Assembly (NCBI GenBank): GCA_002297935.1
Contig: DBLC01000124.1
Coordinates: 1 to 7,352 of the forward strand
Source: Dialister sp. UBA734
GTDB taxonomy: Bacteria > Bacillota > Negativicutes > Veillonellales > Dialisteraceae
Length of the DNA: 7,352 bases
Direction: 5' to 3'
Shown here in pieces: positions 6,363 through 7,352 of this stretch. Below the pieces are notes generated by a model, which saw nothing but the letters and a program-made list of their open reading frames with translations, made no database searches and was not told the origin of the DNA. Numbering within the stretch: position 1 is the first letter of the stretch; every line of letters starts with the position of its first letter. Made by a program: the position numbers and the translations under genes.

Positions 6363-6377
6363 GGTGCATCTAGCACC
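6363..6377. repeat. Small hairpin in the murE leader
   Basis: GGTGC (6363-6367) pairs with GCACC (6373-6377) around a 5-nt loop. It lies between element B and the murE ribosome site. It is short, and a leader role is only a possibility. Confidence 0.3.
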
Positions 6378-6396
6378 CTACTATCTATGTTGTACA

Positions 6397-6584
6397 GGTT
6401 ATTATTCTGCTGATGTCTATAGCATACATAACTGCACGGCTGATACCATCAGGGTTATACAGGTTATATAGGTTATATAGGTTATGTGATCTCGTGAGTC
6501 TCATAACCAGTTATACCCCTTTTAACCTTTTGGCAAGCCCTATTTCCGCAATGTGAAATAGTACAAATCAGCAGAATAATAACC
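6397..6584 (-). mobile_element. MITE-like element B, inverted relative to element A, in the murE leader
   Basis: Both ends carry GGTTATTATTCTGCTGAT as an 18-base perfect terminal inverted repeat (6397-6414 and the complement at 6567-6584). Read on the minus strand it follows element A closely: TATTTCACAT, GGCTTG-CAA, GGTTAAAAGGGGTA, a GGTTATG/CATAACC hairpin around 15 nt, then TATAACC words. It is 188 bp and has no reading frame. The flanks TTGTACA (6390-6396) and TTATACA (6585-6591) agree at six of seven bases and could be a decayed target duplication. Four GGTTAT words at 9-10 base spacing lie at about 6453-6485. A probable promoter lies beyond it, so the element would be transcribed in the murE 5' leader. 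Confidence 0.7.
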
Positions 6585-6611
6585 TTATACACTTTGCGGT
6601 ACTTTGCAATT

Positions 6612-6626
6612 ATGACGTACCGTCAT
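6612..6626. promoter_or_regulatory. Dyad ATGACG-TAC-CGTCAT next to the candidate murE promoter
   Basis: Perfect 6-base arms flank a 3-base centre. The dyad sits just downstream of the TATAAT at 6640-6635 on the minus strand, about where the first transcribed bases would be. This is a usual place for a repressor operator, but no regulator is identifiable and a single 6-base dyad can arise by chance. Confidence 0.3.
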
Positions 6627-6634
6627 CGCCACTC

Positions 6635-6666
6635 ATTATATTAGCCTAAATGGGCCATAAGTACAA
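6635..6666 (-). promoter_or_regulatory. Candidate promoter for murE-murF
   Basis: The minus strand carries a perfect TATAAT at 6640-6635. Upstream candidates for the -35 box are TACTTA with 17-bp spacing or TTGTAC (6666-6661) with a long 20-bp spacing; neither is strong. Transcription would begin near 6628 and cross element B, giving a leader of about 310 nt before the murE start. This is the best promoter-like sequence I can see upstream of murE. Confidence 0.4.
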
Positions 6667-6698
6667 TAGCGGCCCTGCAAAAAGGCCGCTATTTTTAT
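6666..6698 (+). terminator. Rho-independent terminator on the plus strand
   Basis: ATAGCGGCC (6666-6674) and GGCCGCTAT (6684-6692) form a perfect 9-bp GC-rich stem with a 9-nt loop, followed directly by TTTTAT. The U-run is on the plus strand only. No plus-strand gene precedes it in this window, so it would end an antisense or small-RNA transcript coming from the element B side. Its left arm adjoins the -35 region of the proposed minus-strand promoter. Confidence 0.6.
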
Positions 6699-6771
6699 GA
6701 TTTGTTGCGATTTGTATGGAGAGAGAGGAGGAAATATAGGAAATAGCGGTCAGTAAGTTTACACCTTATAT

Positions 6772-6825
6772 AGTGCCCCCTTTGGGGGAAAGGTGGTAGC
6801 CTTGGCTACCAAAAGGGGCAGCACT
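6772..6825. repeat. Compound palindrome, C-rich hairpin
   Basis: TGCCCC (6774-6779) pairs with GGGGCA (6815-6820), and within it GGTAGCC (6795-6801) pairs with GGCTACC (6804-6810). CCCCC-TTT-GGGGG (6776-6788) is an alternative fold. It is typical of REP-like intergenic repeats and contains no reading frame. Confidence 0.5.
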
Positions 6826-6857
6826 AGCGGGATGAAATACTATGTTTCTCCTGTCCC

Positions 6858-7008
6858 ACTCGGTGATACCCGCTCCTAGCGGTAAACGCGAGTCACTAGT
6901 GGTTTTTACCGCTAAGGTGGATGTCACCGAGTTCGCTGGTGATGTTCATAGCGAAGTATACCGCTAGAGCATCCCCCTCTGCCTTCGGCATCTCCCCCGA
7001 CGGGGGCG
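6858..7008 (+). repeat. Rearranged dispersed repeat, copy R2, with nested hairpin
   Basis: The first part has two nested 9-base stems: ACTCGGTGA (6858-6866) with TCACCGAGT (6924-6932), and AGCGGTAAA (6878-6886) with TTTACCGCT (6905-6913). Within it GATACCCGCTCCTAGCG is the R1 head in inverted orientation. The second part (about 6936-7008) follows the R1 tail in direct orientation: GTTCATAGCGAAGTATACCGC, then TGCCTTCGGCA and CCCCCGACGGGGG hairpins. The head has therefore flipped relative to the tail compared with R1 and R3. Confidence 0.6.
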
Positions 7009-7062
7009 ATAAAGTCGATGAATCCGATAGTGACTTAATTTCTCTTAAGGTAAACCCGTAAT

Positions 7063-7140
7063 CCCCTTCCGCTGGAAGGGGACAGGACGTAAGCGTAGCG
7101 AAACGTCCCAGGGGATAGCTCGCTCTAGCAATTTTATCGC
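7063..7140 (+). repeat. Dispersed repeat fragment with extra hairpin
   Basis: CCCCTTCC-GCT-GGAAGGGG (7063-7081) is followed by a second hairpin GGACGT/ACGTCC (7085-7090 and 7103-7108) and then CAGGGGATAGCTCGCTCTAGC. It is the inverted counterpart of 262-317, which lacks the second hairpin. No coding potential is seen. Confidence 0.55.
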
Positions 7141-7229
7141 ATGAGGCACTGTCCTGATAGGCGTCCTACTCTGGCGGCTTGTCGGGAGCTCTTCTTCGTC
7201 GGCCTATCCCCGGCTCGCAAGCGCGCCTT

Positions 7230-7257
7230 CCCCTTCCTAAGGAAGGGGCTCTTTTCT
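7230..7257 (+). repeat. CCCCTTCC-TAA-GGAAGGGG hairpin, possibly a terminator
   Basis: Perfect 8-base arms (7230-7237 and 7241-7248) with a 3-nt loop are followed by CTCTTTTC. This could end plus-strand transcription, but the same hairpin heads other copies of the dispersed repeat (7063, and inverted near 302), so it is more likely a part of the repeat. Confidence 0.4.
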
Positions 7258-7270
7258 TGTGTCATTCATT

Positions 7271-7352
7271 TATCGCTAGGAGCGGGTAGCACTAAGTACG
7301 CTTGCGGTGTTCATGGCGAGGTATACCGCCTGCGCTACCCCCTCAGCCTTCG
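7271..7352 (+). repeat. Dispersed intergenic repeat, copy R3, cut by the window end
   Basis: All 82 bases align without gaps to 363-444 with about 12 mismatches, including TATCGCTAGGAGCGGG at the start, GTATACCGC in the middle and CCCCCTCAGCCTTCG at the end. The copy continues beyond the window. It is in the same orientation as R1, so direct copies bracket the whole mur cluster. About 970 bases from element B to the window end contain no recognisable gene. Confidence 0.7.

Noticed and set aside
6320..6376. N-terminal extension of MurE to GTG at 6376
   Set aside because: The extra 19 residues do not look like MurE, no ribosome site precedes the GTG, and a strong site precedes TTG at 6319.
3242..6584. 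Complete composite transposon carrying murFE
   Set aside because: No transposase gene in or between the elements, and the cargo is standard chromosomal cell-wall genes in their conserved order, so independent insertions are simpler.

Overview
The window carries four consecutive peptidoglycan-precursor genes, all on the minus strand. In transcription order they are murE (about 6319 to 4826), murF (4820 to 3456), mraY (3130 to 2165) and murD (1927 to 575). This is the core of the conserved division/cell-wall (dcw) cluster. It builds UDP-MurNAc-pentapeptide (MurD, MurE, MurF) and then links phospho-MurNAc-pentapeptide to undecaprenyl phosphate (MraY). All four proteins are full length with their catalytic motifs present. 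MurE has a DNPR motif, so meso-diaminopimelate is the expected third residue of the stem peptide. Gene order, TTG starts, strong AG-rich ribosome binding sites and protein style suggest a Firmicute with DAP-type wall. My best guess is a Negativicute such as an Acidaminococcus or Phascolarctobacterium relative, but this is inference from general resemblance and was not tested.

The unusual part is the DNA between and around the genes. dcw genes are normally packed tightly, and here only murE and murF overlap. The other gaps are long and filled with repeats: 574 bases after murD, 237 between mraY and murD, 325 between murF and mraY, and about 1,030 upstream of murE. Four repeat types can be seen. 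(1) Two related elements of about 180-190 bp with 14-18 bp terminal inverted repeats (GGTTATTATTCTGCTGA) lie in opposite orientation on either side of murF-murE. (2) A compact module of five 7-bp units, a 2-nt spacer and a GC hairpin occurs three times, and a bare ten-unit heptad tract overlaps the end of murD. (3) A family containing TATCGCTAGGAGCGGGTA and CCTTCGG hairpins occurs at both ends of the window. (4) A degenerate 55-bp tandem array lies at the extreme left.

Layout from left to right: 1-574, 55-bp tandem array, family-3 repeats and heptad tract; 575-1927, murD; 1928-2164, two inverted heptad-hairpin modules; 2165-3130, mraY; 3131-3455, third heptad-hairpin module and terminal-inverted-repeat element A; 3456-4820, murF; 4826-6319, murE; 6397-6584, element B in the probable murE leader; 6612-6698, a candidate promoter, dyad and plus-strand terminator; 6770-7352, hairpin-rich family-3 repeats. 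I see no transposase, tRNA, rRNA or CRISPR array, and no credible gene on the plus strand. The most noteworthy observation is the set of structured, apparently mobile or amplified non-coding repeats that have spread the mur cluster apart and in two cases seem to provide a gene's stop codon.
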